Assembly (NCBI GenBank): GCA_031292355.1
Contig: JARLHI010000061.1
Coordinates: forward strand, 1 to 64,000
DNA: 64,000 nucleotides
Direction of reading: 5' to 3'
From: Candidatus Obscuribacterales bacterium
Lineage (GTDB): Bacteria; Cyanobacteriota; Vampirovibrionia; Obscuribacterales; Obscuribacteraceae
Within the stretch, counting starts at the first letter, position 1. Each line of letters starts with the position of its first letter. The translations under genes and the position numbers were made by a program. Below, piece after piece: positions 41,755-50,387 of the stretch. The notes beneath the pieces are model-generated. The model ran no database searches, was not told the origin of the DNA, and worked only from the letters and a program-made list of their open reading frames with translations.

Positions 41755-43581
41755 ATGCATCAATGCTTCGCCAACCATCTGCATTCGGCACATGATTGCC
41801 ACTCTGTGAGCAATCCTGAGCAGATTAGAGTCACCCACGTCAAACTCAATCTGCTTGCCGATTTCGACAACGAACAGCTTTCCGGCATCGCCACCTTGCG
41901 CCTCGAGCGCGCGGCCGATTGCCCGCAAGGCGCGCCTCTGGTGCTCGACACCAAGGGCCTTGAAGTTTCAGAAGTGACATACATCGGTCCGCACGTTTCA
42001 TCGTGCCCGGCACCGTTTCACTTCGGTCGTCCCGATCCTATCCTCGGCACGCCGCTTATCATCAAGCTGCCCGAAGATGCGCTGGAAGTAATCATCCAGT
42101 ACAAAACGACCAAGGATTCGCAAGCCATCCAGTGGCTGCCGAAAACCGAGTCGCGCGAGAAATTCCTCTTCACTCAGTCACAGGCGATTCTTGCGCGCAC
42201 CTGGATTCCTTTGCAGGATTCACCGGGCGTGCGCATCACCTACGAAGCCGTGATCGAGGCACCAGCAGGTTTCACAGCGCTCATGTCGGCTGAACAAAAG
42301 CCCACTGGACGCCCGAATCTGTTTCGCTTCAGCATGCCTCATTCCATTCCGCCTTATCTACTGGCTCTCGCTGTGGGCAAACTGGCCTTTGCGAAACTCG
42401 GCAAGCGGACCGGAGTCTGGGCAGAACCGCATGTTCTGAAAAAGGCAGCTGCCGAATTTCACGACATGGAAAAGATGCTCGAAGCGCTGGAGAAACTCGT
42501 CGGTCCCTATCCTTGGGGTCGCTGGGATGCGCTCATTCTGCCTGCTAGCTTTCCTTTCGGCGGCATGGAAAATCCTTGCCTTACCTTCGTCACTCCAACA
42601 TTGCTCGCAGGCGATCGTTCGCTTGTAGCAGTGATGGTGCACGAACTCGCGCACGCAAAAGCTGGCAATGAGGTGACAAACGCCACAGCTGCTGACTTTT
42701 ACTTGAACGAAGGCTGGACCGTTTATCTCGAGCGACGTTTGCTCGAGATTCTCTATGGCAGAGAACGTGCGGCGATGGAATCGGTGCTGGGGCGCGAAGC
42801 GCTTCTGGCTGAACTGAAGAAATTGCCACCGAGCGATCAAATCCTGCACATCGATCTCTCTGGACGCGACCCCGATGACGGTATGACGGATGTACCTTAC
42901 GAGAAGGGCTATCTCTTTTTGCTCACCCTCGAAAAGGCTTTCGGCAGGCGCGTTTTCGACCGCTTTATGCGCAGCTATTTTCAGCACTTCTCGTTTCAAA
43001 GCATCACGACTGCGCAGTTTGAAGAATACCTTCACGAACATCTGCTTGCGAACAACGAGCTGGCTGCTGCCAAGATCAATGTTCATCAGTGGCTGTACGA
43101 GCCTGGTCTTCCCAAACATTCGCAACTGCATTCGAAGAGTTTTGTCGAAGTCAGTCGAGCCGCGCGTTCGTTCAAAAGTTCTAAACAAACGAGCACGCTC
43201 ACTTCGATGGATTCGAAGGACTGGTCAACACATGCGTGGTTGCGTTTCCTGGGCGCTCTGGAAGGCGCGTCCGCGAAACAGATGGAGCTGCTGGACAGCA
43301 AGTTTCACTTCAGTGAAACCGGCAATTCAGAGATTCTCCATCAGTGGCTGATGATGGCGGTGCGCTGCGGGTACGAGGCTGCGCGTCCTGTGCTCGAAGA
43401 ATTTCTGGCGACGGTAGGCCGGCGTAAATTCGTTCTGCCGTTGTTTGAAGAAATGGTCAAAACCGAAGATGGTAAGAAGGATGCTCGCGCTCTCTTTGAG
43501 CGGTTCCAGTCTTCATATCATCCAATAGTACAGCGTGACGTGGCGGCTCTGCTTGCAAAAGAAGAAACGCTGCAGGACTAA
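41755..43581 (+). CDS. M1-family metallo-aminopeptidase
   Basis: 608 residues, start at 41755 (GAGAGG upstream). The beta-saddle N-domain runs to about 210. The gluzincin domain has the exopeptidase loop FPFGGMENP (267-274) and zinc site HELAH (296-300) with the third ligand Glu319, exactly 18 residues on, in DFYLNEGWTVYLERRL. A conserved Tyr candidate lies in MTDVPYEKGYLFL. The C-terminal helical repeat (480-608) resembles leukotriene-A4-hydrolase-type proteins. No signal peptide is visible, so probably cytoplasmic. It removes N-terminal residues from peptides. Same codon style as the Bat-like island. Confidence 0.9.
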   Translation: MHQCFANHLHSAHDCHSVSNPEQIRVTHVKLNLLADFDNEQLSGIATLRLERAADCPQGAPLVLDTKGLEVSEVTYIGPHVSSCPAPFHFGRPDPILGTPLIIKLPEDALEVIIQYKTTKDSQAIQWLPKTESREKFLFTQSQAILARTWIPLQDSPGVRITYEAVIEAPAGFTALMSAEQKPTGRPNLFRFSMPHSIPPYLLALAVGKLAFAKLGKRTGVWAEPHVLKKAAAEFHDMEKMLEALEKLVGPYPWGRWDALILPASFPFGGMENPCLTFVTPTLLAGDRSLVAVMVHELAHAKAGNEVTNATAADFYLNEGWTVYLERRLLEILYGRERAAMESVLGREALLAELKKLPPSDQILHIDLSGRDPDDGMTDVPYEKGYLFLLTLEKAFGRRVFDRFMRSYFQHFSFQSITTAQFEEYLHEHLLANNELAAAKINVHQWLYEPGLPKHSQLHSKSFVEVSRAARSFKSSKQTSTLTSMDSKDWSTHAWLRFLGALEGASAKQMELLDSKFHFSETGNSEILHQWLMMAVRCGYEAARPVLEEFLATVGRRKFVLPLFEEMVKTEDGKKDARALFERFQSSYHPIVQRDVAALLAKEETLQD

Positions 43582-43614
43582 CTGCGGTCTGTGCCAGCAA
43601 ACTCTCAAACGATG

Positions 43615-43645
43615 GAGGCGGGTGTGAAATCCTCACGCTCGCCTT
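43615..43645 (+). other. Intercistronic hairpin after the aminopeptidase
   Basis: GAGGCGGGTGTGA pairs with TCACGCTCGCCTT, with several wobbles. No T-run follows. Confidence 0.45.
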
Positions 43646-43688
43646 CATCACCACACTATCCCGTGCTCCAAACTCAAACGAGTGCACC

Positions 43689-45059
43689 ATGCTAAAAAGA
43701 ACCCTGCTATGCGGGCTGGCTTTGCTAGTGCTAGCAGCTGGTGTCTTTGTGACGACTTACCAAGTCACAGCACCCCAGCTGCCTGTCATGGCACAACCAA
43801 GCCCCACGATCTCCACGCTCCTCAACAGAGGCAGCTACGAGCTGACCGACATTCGTCACTCAGGCCTCGATGGTTTCATTCAGTACGATGAAATCTGCCT
43901 GACTAACCAGCACTTGCGGCTGGTTTTCTGGACGAAAAATCGTGAGAGTCTGGTGTTGGAATATTTTCCGGTACCGCCGCCACGTTTTCCCTTTTCGAAC
44001 CGATGGACATTCGAACAAACCTGTCCGACGGCCTCAGATGTCGCATCATTTGTGGGCCGAGACAGTAATGGCGAATTTTCTTTCGAGAAGGAAGCCGACG
44101 GTCATCTCAAACTGACTGTCAATACCGACAAACAGACACTTGCCCCGCAGGCAGGCGTCAATGCGACATCGAGTCCGGCTTTGTACGCTCGCATCTATTT
44201 CGATAGCGATCAAAAGTTTGCCTCGGAAGACGTTCGCTTCATTGACCAGACCTCGCAGAAAACGGCGACCAGACTGGCCGATGGCAGCTACGAAGAAAAC
44301 TTCTTCTTCGCCAACAAGAATATCTCCAGGCATCGCATCACCGACAAAAATGGCGTCCTGACCCAGGAAGAAGTGAAGTCCTACGAAGGATTCCCCATCT
44401 CGACCATGGTGCGCGGCGTCTCCAACGTGCTCAAGACAACGTTCGACCCGGATAAACACTTGCCACTGTGGCAGGACAACAGTCGAACCGATGGTCAAAA
44501 CAGCACCATCACCGCTTATGTCGCCGGCACCACCAAGGTGCGGATGAAAGCGGACTACAACTTCATTGTCACCTCGGCGACTTATTTCCGAGACGACGAT
44601 ACCATCGACCACGTGGTGACGATCAATCCAACCGACATTCAAGTTGCCTTCTTCGACAAAACCGGAAAAGTGGAACTCTACGATCAGGTCTTCAGTTATG
44701 ACCGGATTGCAGATAAAGCCGCCAATCTGCAATTTGTCGGTGTGCGCGATCTCGATGCAAAGGCCAACATCACGGCGGTCTACAAAATGAGCTCCGACGG
44801 CAAATACATGGAGGCGGAGCAGCGAAGCAACGTCACCGTCAATGGTGCCGCGTACGCCAAAGCAAGCTACCTCTATAGAGCCGACGGAACGCTTTCGGAA
44901 GTGCAGTATGTGCCAGCCTCGGGCAATCCTCCGCCTGTGGAAACGCATGCTCAGACCGAAGGTCTCAAATCCGCCATTAATGCTGACGAACTAAAGCCCG
45001 CGATCATCGATTCTGATCTGCCCGTTCCTCCGGCGCAAACTCAGTTCTTCGGTCGTTAA
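43689..45059 (+). CDS. Exported beta-rich protein of unknown function
   Basis: 456 residues. Residues 1-24 form a signal peptide or anchor (LLCGLALLVLAAGVFVTTY). The rest reads as repeated beta hairpins with Asp/Asn/Gly turns (YRADGTLSEVQYV, YEENFFFANKNISRHRI, DKTGKVELYDQVFSYD), a pattern like YD/RHS-type strands but without a clear consensus, ending in a Pro-rich tail. Two Cys near the start (DEICLT, EQTCPT) may pair. No ribosome site of AAGGAG type. Followed by a terminator. Not recognised; presumably periplasmic or surface. Confidence 0.65.
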   Translation: MLKRTLLCGLALLVLAAGVFVTTYQVTAPQLPVMAQPSPTISTLLNRGSYELTDIRHSGLDGFIQYDEICLTNQHLRLVFWTKNRESLVLEYFPVPPPRFPFSNRWTFEQTCPTASDVASFVGRDSNGEFSFEKEADGHLKLTVNTDKQTLAPQAGVNATSSPALYARIYFDSDQKFASEDVRFIDQTSQKTATRLADGSYEENFFFANKNISRHRITDKNGVLTQEEVKSYEGFPISTMVRGVSNVLKTTFDPDKHLPLWQDNSRTDGQNSTITAYVAGTTKVRMKADYNFIVTSATYFRDDDTIDHVVTINPTDIQVAFFDKTGKVELYDQVFSYDRIADKAANLQFVGVRDLDAKANITAVYKMSSDGKYMEAEQRSNVTVNGAAYAKASYLYRADGTLSEVQYVPASGNPPPVETHAQTEGLKSAINADELKPAIIDSDLPVPPAQTQFFGR

Positions 45060-45079
45060 ATTCGTCCGACACCCACAGT

Positions 45080-45112
45080 GACTGTCGCGAATTTCAATTA
45101 TTCGCGACAGTC
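45080..45112 (+). terminator. Terminator-like perfect hairpin
   Basis: GACTGTCGCGAAT (45080-45092) with ATTCGCGACAGTC (45100-45112), followed by the weak tail GTTGTTG. Confidence 0.65.
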
Positions 45113-45161
45113 GTTGTTGCTTAGACTCGAGTGAACTATTTTCATACAAGAAAGTAATGTC

Positions 45162-45878
45162 ATGAAAAAGCAGAAAAACGTCGAGGTGATCGGTTTCGAT
45201 TTGCGACCGATTATCAAAAGTCATCCAGAGCATGCAGCGATCATCAAATGGGCTGCCAAAGGGAGCAATCCGCGCTATGTGTGGGGAGTTCAGACGGCTA
45301 AGACCCTCGTGCAACGCCATGGAGAGATGCAAGGACTATTCGCTTTCGAAGGTGAGACTGCCGAACAACGTGACCGCCGCGTCATTGCCGACATGAGAGA
45401 AGACCTCTTCGAGCACCTTTCGTTCTATAACGAAGGCTACGGCGAAGATCTTTCACGCCTTCTTTTCACGCTCAAGCCGTCATATTACTACGTGTACTAC
45501 GTGGACGGCAAAGCGGCGAAGAAAGTTCTCAATCGGCGCAAGCCCGTTTACGATTCCGGCACTGCGCCGCTGGATTTCGACCAGCTGTTGCAGGCCAGAG
45601 CAAAGCTCGAGAACTTCCTGCTTGAGACTTACGGCGATTCAGGCTTTTTCACGCCTCTCCAAAGCGAGCCGCGCAAAACCCGTTTTGCTGTCTTCGTCTG
45701 CGAAGCTGGATTGAACGTCAAAGTGACGTTGACCAGCAAGGAAGGAAAGTTCAACGACGTCAATGTGGACGGCGTTCCTTTTGCGCACTTCGTCGCCCGT
45801 GTGCCAGATATGTTCGAATCGTTCGCCGTCAAAACGAACTATTGGACTCTCGACAAATCATTCTGCGACCCGGAATAG
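45162..45878 (+). CDS. Hypothetical cytoplasmic protein, 238 aa
   Basis: Not recognised. A mixed alpha/beta protein without signal or membrane segment. Notable parts: NVEVIGFDLRPIIKSHPEHA, the acidic helix AEQRDRRVIADMREDLFEHL, the Tyr-rich strand PSYYYVYYVDGKAAKKV, and TRFAVFVCEAGLNVKVTLTS. The codon style matches the island to its left. It is the last plus-strand gene of that island and ends at a very strong terminator. No function proposed. Confidence 0.65.
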   Translation: MKKQKNVEVIGFDLRPIIKSHPEHAAIIKWAAKGSNPRYVWGVQTAKTLVQRHGEMQGLFAFEGETAEQRDRRVIADMREDLFEHLSFYNEGYGEDLSRLLFTLKPSYYYVYYVDGKAAKKVLNRRKPVYDSGTAPLDFDQLLQARAKLENFLLETYGDSGFFTPLQSEPRKTRFAVFVCEAGLNVKVTLTSKEGKFNDVNVDGVPFAHFVARVPDMFESFAVKTNYWTLDKSFCDPE

Positions 45879-45896
45879 GGGCGTTCCCAAGACAAT

Positions 45897-45945
45897 ATTG
45901 CAACAGGAAGAATATGTGTTTCTTCCTGTTGCAATTTGTTTTTAT
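45897..45945 (+). terminator. Strong intrinsic terminator
   Basis: ATTGCAACAGGAAGAA (45897-45912) pairs with TTCTTCCTGTTGCAAT (45920-45935), then T-rich tail. Confidence 0.88.
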
Positions 45946-45950
45946 TTGTC

Positions 45951-45981
45951 TTTTTAGGCAAAGTTAAAACAGGCAAAAAAA
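45951..45981 (+). repeat. GGCAAAG motif, copy C
   Basis: TTTTTAGGCAAAGTT, then AAAACAGGCAAAAAAA: here the GGCAAA core occurs twice. It begins just after the terminator. Confidence 0.5.
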
Positions 45982-46131
45982 TGATGAACCGAGGAGGAGC
46001 TCGGTTCATCAAAACGATTTAACGACTCAAATGATGCTCATAACACCGTCTGAATCATTGGCGGGTATTAACAATATACTCATATGTTTGACATAGACAT
46101 GACATGGGATCAGAACGTTTTCTTCGCGTTT

Positions 46132-46758
46132 TTAAAAGCGATCTTTCGGATTCTGAAGTTTGACAATTTCGTGCAGAGCTTTGGGCAGCGCACCCCAACC
46201 AAAGATTTTAACCGCGTAAGGCAACATCCAGTGGGTTTGCACTGCTTGATAGAAATAAGCCTCGTGCTCTTCTTCTTTAGAAGAAAAATCTAAAAGCTCA
46301 GATTCAAGAGCGAGCATACCGAGACAACGAGCATGCTCTGCTGCTTGCTTGTATTCCAAAATATTCCCATCTTCTAGGCGTCCCGCAAAATACATCGGCA
46401 AGAACCATCCTGTTACAAAACAACCAAAGAAGATGTTGTATCCCAGGATACGCATCATCCAGTCTCGCCAGACAATTGGCCTTTCTCCTAAATCATTGAG
46501 CATGCGCAATAGAATTCGACGGTGGTGCCATTCGTCCAATTCTATTTGATGAATGGCTTCCCGTTGCAGTTGCTCTCTAACCGATCGCCAGTGTCCGGCG
46601 TACGCAAGAGCGGCTGCGAGCTCTCCTGAATAGGCCATTTGCAATGTGTGCACGAGGCGGCACCGATGTTGTTTAGCGCTAGTGTCAATTTTATCCAAAA
46701 GAAGCGTTGCACTCTCTCTGCTGTTCCGATATGACCTATACCTTATAGCGCACACCAC
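46132..46758 (-). CDS. Ferritin-like (COQ7-type) di-iron protein
   Basis: 208 residues. Four helices carry carboxylate/histidine signatures of the ferritin-like di-iron superfamily: GELAAALAYAGHW, then QIELDEWHHRRIL, then EYKQAAEHARCLGML, then EEEHEAYFYQAV. The double ExxH arrangement is closest to COQ7-like demethoxyquinone hydroxylases. A hydrophobic hairpin ILGYNIFFGCFVTGWFLPMY lies between helices 2 and 3, so it may bind the membrane, as COQ7 does. The GTG start at 46758 lies eight bases after the stop of the receiver gene, suggesting coupling; the true start could be a little inside. A quinone or redox role fits a menaquinone organism but is inference. Confidence 0.7.
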   Translation of the reverse strand: MVCAIRYRSYRNSRESATLLLDKIDTSAKQHRCRLVHTLQMAYSGELAAALAYAGHWRSVREQLQREAIHQIELDEWHHRRILLRMLNDLGERPIVWRDWMMRILGYNIFFGCFVTGWFLPMYFAGRLEDGNILEYKQAAEHARCLGMLALESELLDFSSKEEEHEAYFYQAVQTHWMLPYAVKIFGWGALPKALHEIVKLQNPKDRF

Positions 46759-46766
46759 GGACTGTT

Positions 46767-47153
46767 CTATAAATTATCGCGTTGTCTCAAACCTGCTCGG
46801 TTGAGTAGCGCATTCACTCTTGCATGAAGTTCTCTCAAATCAAACGGCTTTGTCAAATAATCGTCTGCACCGGCATCCAATCCCTCAACTTTGTCGTTGA
46901 CAGAAGCTTTACCCGTCAGCATCAGGATCAATGTATTACCTTTGGAAGAATTATATCTGCGGCAAACTTCAGGACCACTCATTTTAGGAAGATTCCAATC
47001 AAGAATAACCAAGTCATATTTTCTCGACAAAAGCATTTCCAGGGCCGTTTCCCCGTCTTCTGCGACCTCAGTGTCATAGTGATTACAATTCAAGCTATGT
47101 ACTATAGTCTCAGCGATTAAGCTTTCGTCCTCGACAACCAGTACTTTAGCCAT
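46767..47153 (-). CDS. Single-domain response regulator (CheY-like receiver)
   Basis: 128 residues, only a receiver domain. Acidic pocket VVEDE (7-10), phospho-acceptor Asp52 in LVILDWNLPKMSG, Thr80 in LMLTGKAS, and Lys102 in DDYLTKPFDLREL. No output domain, so it should act by protein contact or phosphorelay. GAGGAGG precedes the ATG. It faces away from the sensor kinase at 47215, with 61 bases between them, and is followed by the ferritin-like gene, with which it probably forms an operon. Confidence 0.92.
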   Translation of the reverse strand: MAKVLVVEDESLIAETIVHSLNCNHYDTEVAEDGETALEMLLSRKYDLVILDWNLPKMSGPEVCRRYNSSKGNTLILMLTGKASVNDKVEGLDAGADDYLTKPFDLRELHARVNALLNRAGLRQRDNL

Positions 47154-47214
47154 TATAAATCCTCCTCAAAGGACGTTCTGAATGATGCTGACACATTAGA
47201 GATAATATTAGACT

Positions 47215-49059
47215 ATGCAACTGTCGAATGTTTTTAGGCGTTTTGGCTCATCTTTGACCAACAAGGGTCTACTTTGTCTGGCGATTCCACTGTTCATTCA
47301 ATTTGCCTTTGTCTGCTGTTACGGTTTGATCGTGGACCGGTCCGAGAGCTTAATCGTCAAGGAATATCGCAACGAAGAAGTTATCGGACATTTAAATTGG
47401 TTATTCACCTTGATGGCGACGTCCTGGGACAACTCATTGATGCAGCTAATTGAGTCTGAATCCTCGGGCTTGCCTGTCAGAATAAGGTCTGATGAGAATA
47501 ATGCAAAAACCATCGATCAGGAGTTCAATATTTTGCGCAGCCTTCTCAGAGATAACAAATCTCAGATTGCAAATTTGAATAAAATTGATTCTTCATGGAA
47601 AAATCTGTCTGCTTCTCTAGCCGATGGCAAATTGATTGAAGCGAAACAAGTTCTTGCTTCTGTCAATTCAGCAAGCTTGCAACAGCTGAGAATCGACATG
47701 TACGCATCTAGAAAAGCCATCCTGGTAGAGGAGTTATTTAAAAATCCAGTCACCGCTCTGGACTTGAAGCGAGGAAGACAATTACTACGCAGCGCGATTA
47801 ACGCAGGTGTGTTGCTTGACGTCATAATAGCAATAGCTTTGTTTTATTCATTTAGCAGTGGCGTCATTAAGCGCATTCTCGTAATTACCGAAAATTCAAA
47901 GCGTCTAGCCCTTCATAAACCGCTAGAAGAACCTCTTAAGGGTTCCGACGAAATCGCATTGCTTGATAGTAATTTTCACTCTATGGCGAGCCAGCTGGAG
48001 AACGCGCGTTCCAATCTCGAAGCCAGTGAAAAGCGTATCAGGGCAATTATCAGCGAGATGCCTATCGGTTTGGTCTTAATCGACTCTCTTTCACACATCG
48101 AGTTTGCAAATGAGGCAGCAGCCACCTTATTTCGAATTTCTCCAGAGAATTTGGCTGGTCACCTTGTGCACGAACTATTGCTCAAAGATGGAGAACTACC
48201 CGTTGCTGATACTCTGACAGCTTCGTTTTCTGGCGACACAAAAGCGCAAGCGCGGCGTTACGACAATAGTAATTTTCACGCTCAAATTAGAAGTAAGGTG
48301 CTGGATTTTGACGGTGAGAGAAAGGTGTTGATGTCTGTTCGGGACGTCACCGCCGAGCATGAGCTTGAAAAAGCCAAGAGTGAATTTACGGCTATGGTTT
48401 GCCATGACCTCCGCAATCCGCTGGCTGGAATTCAGCTATTTTTGCAGAGCCTCAATCAGGGCTTTTTCGGTGAGTTAAATGAAACCGGAGAAAAGCTTAG
48501 AATCAAATCTCAAAACTGCTGTGAACATTTGATGACTCTAACGAACGACATTTTAACTTCAGAAAAACTGACCGACGGAAAAGTGACTCTAACCAAATCG
48601 CGGATTGACTTGTCTTCAATCGTTGAGCAATCAATAGCCAGCATCTATGGTCTATCCAACCCAAAAAGGATTTTGATTCTATTTTCGCAAGGAGAAGGGC
48701 ACGAGGTTGTTTGCGATGAACCCAAGATTCATCGAGTCGTGACAAATCTTCTGTCCAATGCTTGCAAGTTTTCCCCTTCTGGCAGTGAGATTAAAGTTGA
48801 AATAGAGTCGTTGGCAAACTCAGTAAAAATCAGTGTCATAGACAACGGACCGGGCATTTCGGAAAGTCAGCAGAGAGTAGTCTTTGAGAAGTTCAGACAA
48901 CTGAATGCTAAAGACGCTTACATGGGCAGTGGTTTGGGTCTATCTATCTGTAAGAAATTTGTTGAAGCACACGGTGGAGAAATTGGAGTGAAAAGCAAAC
49001 CGGGCGAAGGAGCTACTTTCTGGGTATCGTTGCCAATTTCGGACCAGATAAAAGACTAA
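47215..49059 (+). CDS. Membrane sensor histidine kinase with PAS domain
   Basis: 614 residues. Helices at about 17-38 and 197-215 bound a periplasmic helical sensor of roughly 155 residues; a HAMP linker follows, then PAS (RAIISEMPIGLVLIDSLSHI), then HisKA with phospho-acceptor His397 in FTAMVCHDLRNPLAGIQL, and a complete ATPase domain: N box HRVVTNLLSNACKFSPSG, G1 VIDNGPGIS, F box FEKFRQ, G2 GSGLGLSICKKFVEAHGG. No ribosome site is visible and the ATG lies close to a TAATAT box (47203-47208), so a leaderless mRNA is possible. Partners are probably the regulators at 46767 or 49602. Confidence 0.93.
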   Translation: MQLSNVFRRFGSSLTNKGLLCLAIPLFIQFAFVCCYGLIVDRSESLIVKEYRNEEVIGHLNWLFTLMATSWDNSLMQLIESESSGLPVRIRSDENNAKTIDQEFNILRSLLRDNKSQIANLNKIDSSWKNLSASLADGKLIEAKQVLASVNSASLQQLRIDMYASRKAILVEELFKNPVTALDLKRGRQLLRSAINAGVLLDVIIAIALFYSFSSGVIKRILVITENSKRLALHKPLEEPLKGSDEIALLDSNFHSMASQLENARSNLEASEKRIRAIISEMPIGLVLIDSLSHIEFANEAAATLFRISPENLAGHLVHELLLKDGELPVADTLTASFSGDTKAQARRYDNSNFHAQIRSKVLDFDGERKVLMSVRDVTAEHELEKAKSEFTAMVCHDLRNPLAGIQLFLQSLNQGFFGELNETGEKLRIKSQNCCEHLMTLTNDILTSEKLTDGKVTLTKSRIDLSSIVEQSIASIYGLSNPKRILILFSQGEGHEVVCDEPKIHRVVTNLLSNACKFSPSGSEIKVEIESLANSVKISVIDNGPGISESQQRVVFEKFRQLNAKDAYMGSGLGLSICKKFVEAHGGEIGVKSKPGEGATFWVSLPISDQIKD

Positions 49060-49541
49060 GGACCCGTTTGTGATTGGGTCGTATTAGGCACCACATAGGT
49101 CACTGGAAAAGTTTGCTCGGAAACGAAGTGCATTGGGTTGGTTCCGCCGATAGCCCACCTCACGACAAATGAGTTTACAGAGACATCGGTTTGAGCAGTG
49201 AGTTCTCCTTTTAACTGACCACCATAAGTTCCCAGCCGAGCAATGGTTGCTGCAGTAACTGTGTTAGTCAGCTTTAGCAGCTTAAAATTTGAAACATATC
49301 CCGACGTTTGCATATTTGCCTTTCTTATGATCATCTGTGCCCGAGACTGAGCATCCAAAGGATTTCCATTGGCTGCAACACGTGCAACTTCGCGACAGGT
49401 TGAGTCATTTTGTTGAACGCCCAAAACAATCATGCTCAAATCGAACACAACTAAAATGACTGGAATAGCAATAATCATTCCAGCTGCAAGTCCCACTAGT
49501 GAACTACCCTGAGTCGACTTTTTGCGATTCCTGATTGACAT
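49056..49541 (-). CDS. TadE-like pseudopilin protein
   Basis: 161 residues with a short basic lead (MSIRNRKKSTQGSS) and one N-terminal helix LVGLAAGMIIAIPVILVVFD, then NDSTCREVARVAANG, a pattern typical of TadE/TadG-like minor pilins. The C-terminal part is beta-rich. Convergent with the sensor kinase, overlapping it by four bases. Likely an envelope component of a Tad-type pilus or related assembly, though no Tad ATPase is in the window. Confidence 0.65.
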   Translation of the reverse strand: MSIRNRKKSTQGSSLVGLAAGMIIAIPVILVVFDLSMIVLGVQQNDSTCREVARVAANGNPLDAQSRAQMIIRKANMQTSGYVSNFKLLKLTNTVTAATIARLGTYGGQLKGELTAQTDVSVNSFVVRWAIGGTNPMHFVSEQTFPVTYVVPNTTQSQTGP

Positions 49542-49601
49542 AATTATGGATGGAAAACCCTAACAGGTAACTGTTTATACATACCCCCAAAGCGCCCCGG
49601 A

Positions 49602-50291
49602 TTAGCTTTTAGCGACCAGTTTATAGCCAAGTCCCTTGACGGTTACTAATAACCTCGCTGCGCCTGCATCATCGCCTTCGTCTTCAAGCTTCTTGCGCAA
49701 CCGCAAAATACACTGTTGAACAGCGTGTTCAGAAGATTCAGATTCGTTGCTCCATACTTTTTCCAAGATTTCTTCGGCGCTAAATACAAAACCTGGATGA
49801 CGCATAAAAAATTCCATGAGAGCAAACTCTTTAGGCAAAAGAAAAACCTCCCGACTGCCTTTGTAAAAGCGGCAGGTCCTCGTATCGAGAGTTAAACTAT
49901 CGCACTTTAAGACTTCATGAGCCAGCTGAGGACGCCTGCGCAAGAGCGCTCTTACGCGAGCCTCGAGCTCGATTAGTGAAAAGGGCTTACCTAAATAGTC
50001 GTCTGCGCCAGCATCAAGTCCCAGAGACGTGTCTATGGGACTTGACAGTGCGGTCAAAATCAGAACTGGCGCAGAGCCAGCATTCATACGATAATTCTTC
50101 AATACATCCAGCCCATTTATGCCAGGCACAGCACGATCCAGGATGATCAAATCAAAATCAAACAATTTGAGCTGCTCTGAAGCTTCAATTCCCTCTTTTA
50201 GCCAACTGACTGTATGACCTGCTCGCTCGAGTACGATTTTGATTTGAGTTCCTATGAGCTCATCGTCTTCTAATAGAAATATTTTGGACAT
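49602..50291 (-). CDS. OmpR/PhoB-family response regulator
   Basis: 229 residues. Receiver with Asp52 in LIILDRAVPGINGLDVL and Lys in DDYLGKPFSLIELEARV; C-terminal winged helix with VFLLPKEFALMEFFMRHPG, FSAEEILEKVW and HAVQQCILRLRKKL, ending GLGYKLV. It binds DNA as a phospho-activated dimer. It lies between two pseudopilin-like genes and one gene from the sensor kinase; it may control these genes. Confidence 0.93.
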   Translation of the reverse strand: MSKIFLLEDDELIGTQIKIVLERAGHTVSWLKEGIEASEQLKLFDFDLIILDRAVPGINGLDVLKNYRMNAGSAPVLILTALSSPIDTSLGLDAGADDYLGKPFSLIELEARVRALLRRRPQLAHEVLKCDSLTLDTRTCRFYKGSREVFLLPKEFALMEFFMRHPGFVFSAEEILEKVWSNESESSEHAVQQCILRLRKKLEDEGDDAGAARLLVTVKGLGYKLVAKS

Positions 50292-50387
50292 GTGAAATTT
50301 TGTTTGGTAAACCTACTGTTGTTTTGCGATGAGTTCAAATGGTATCGAACACGGTATTAAAGAACAAGACAATTTAGACAAGTTATT

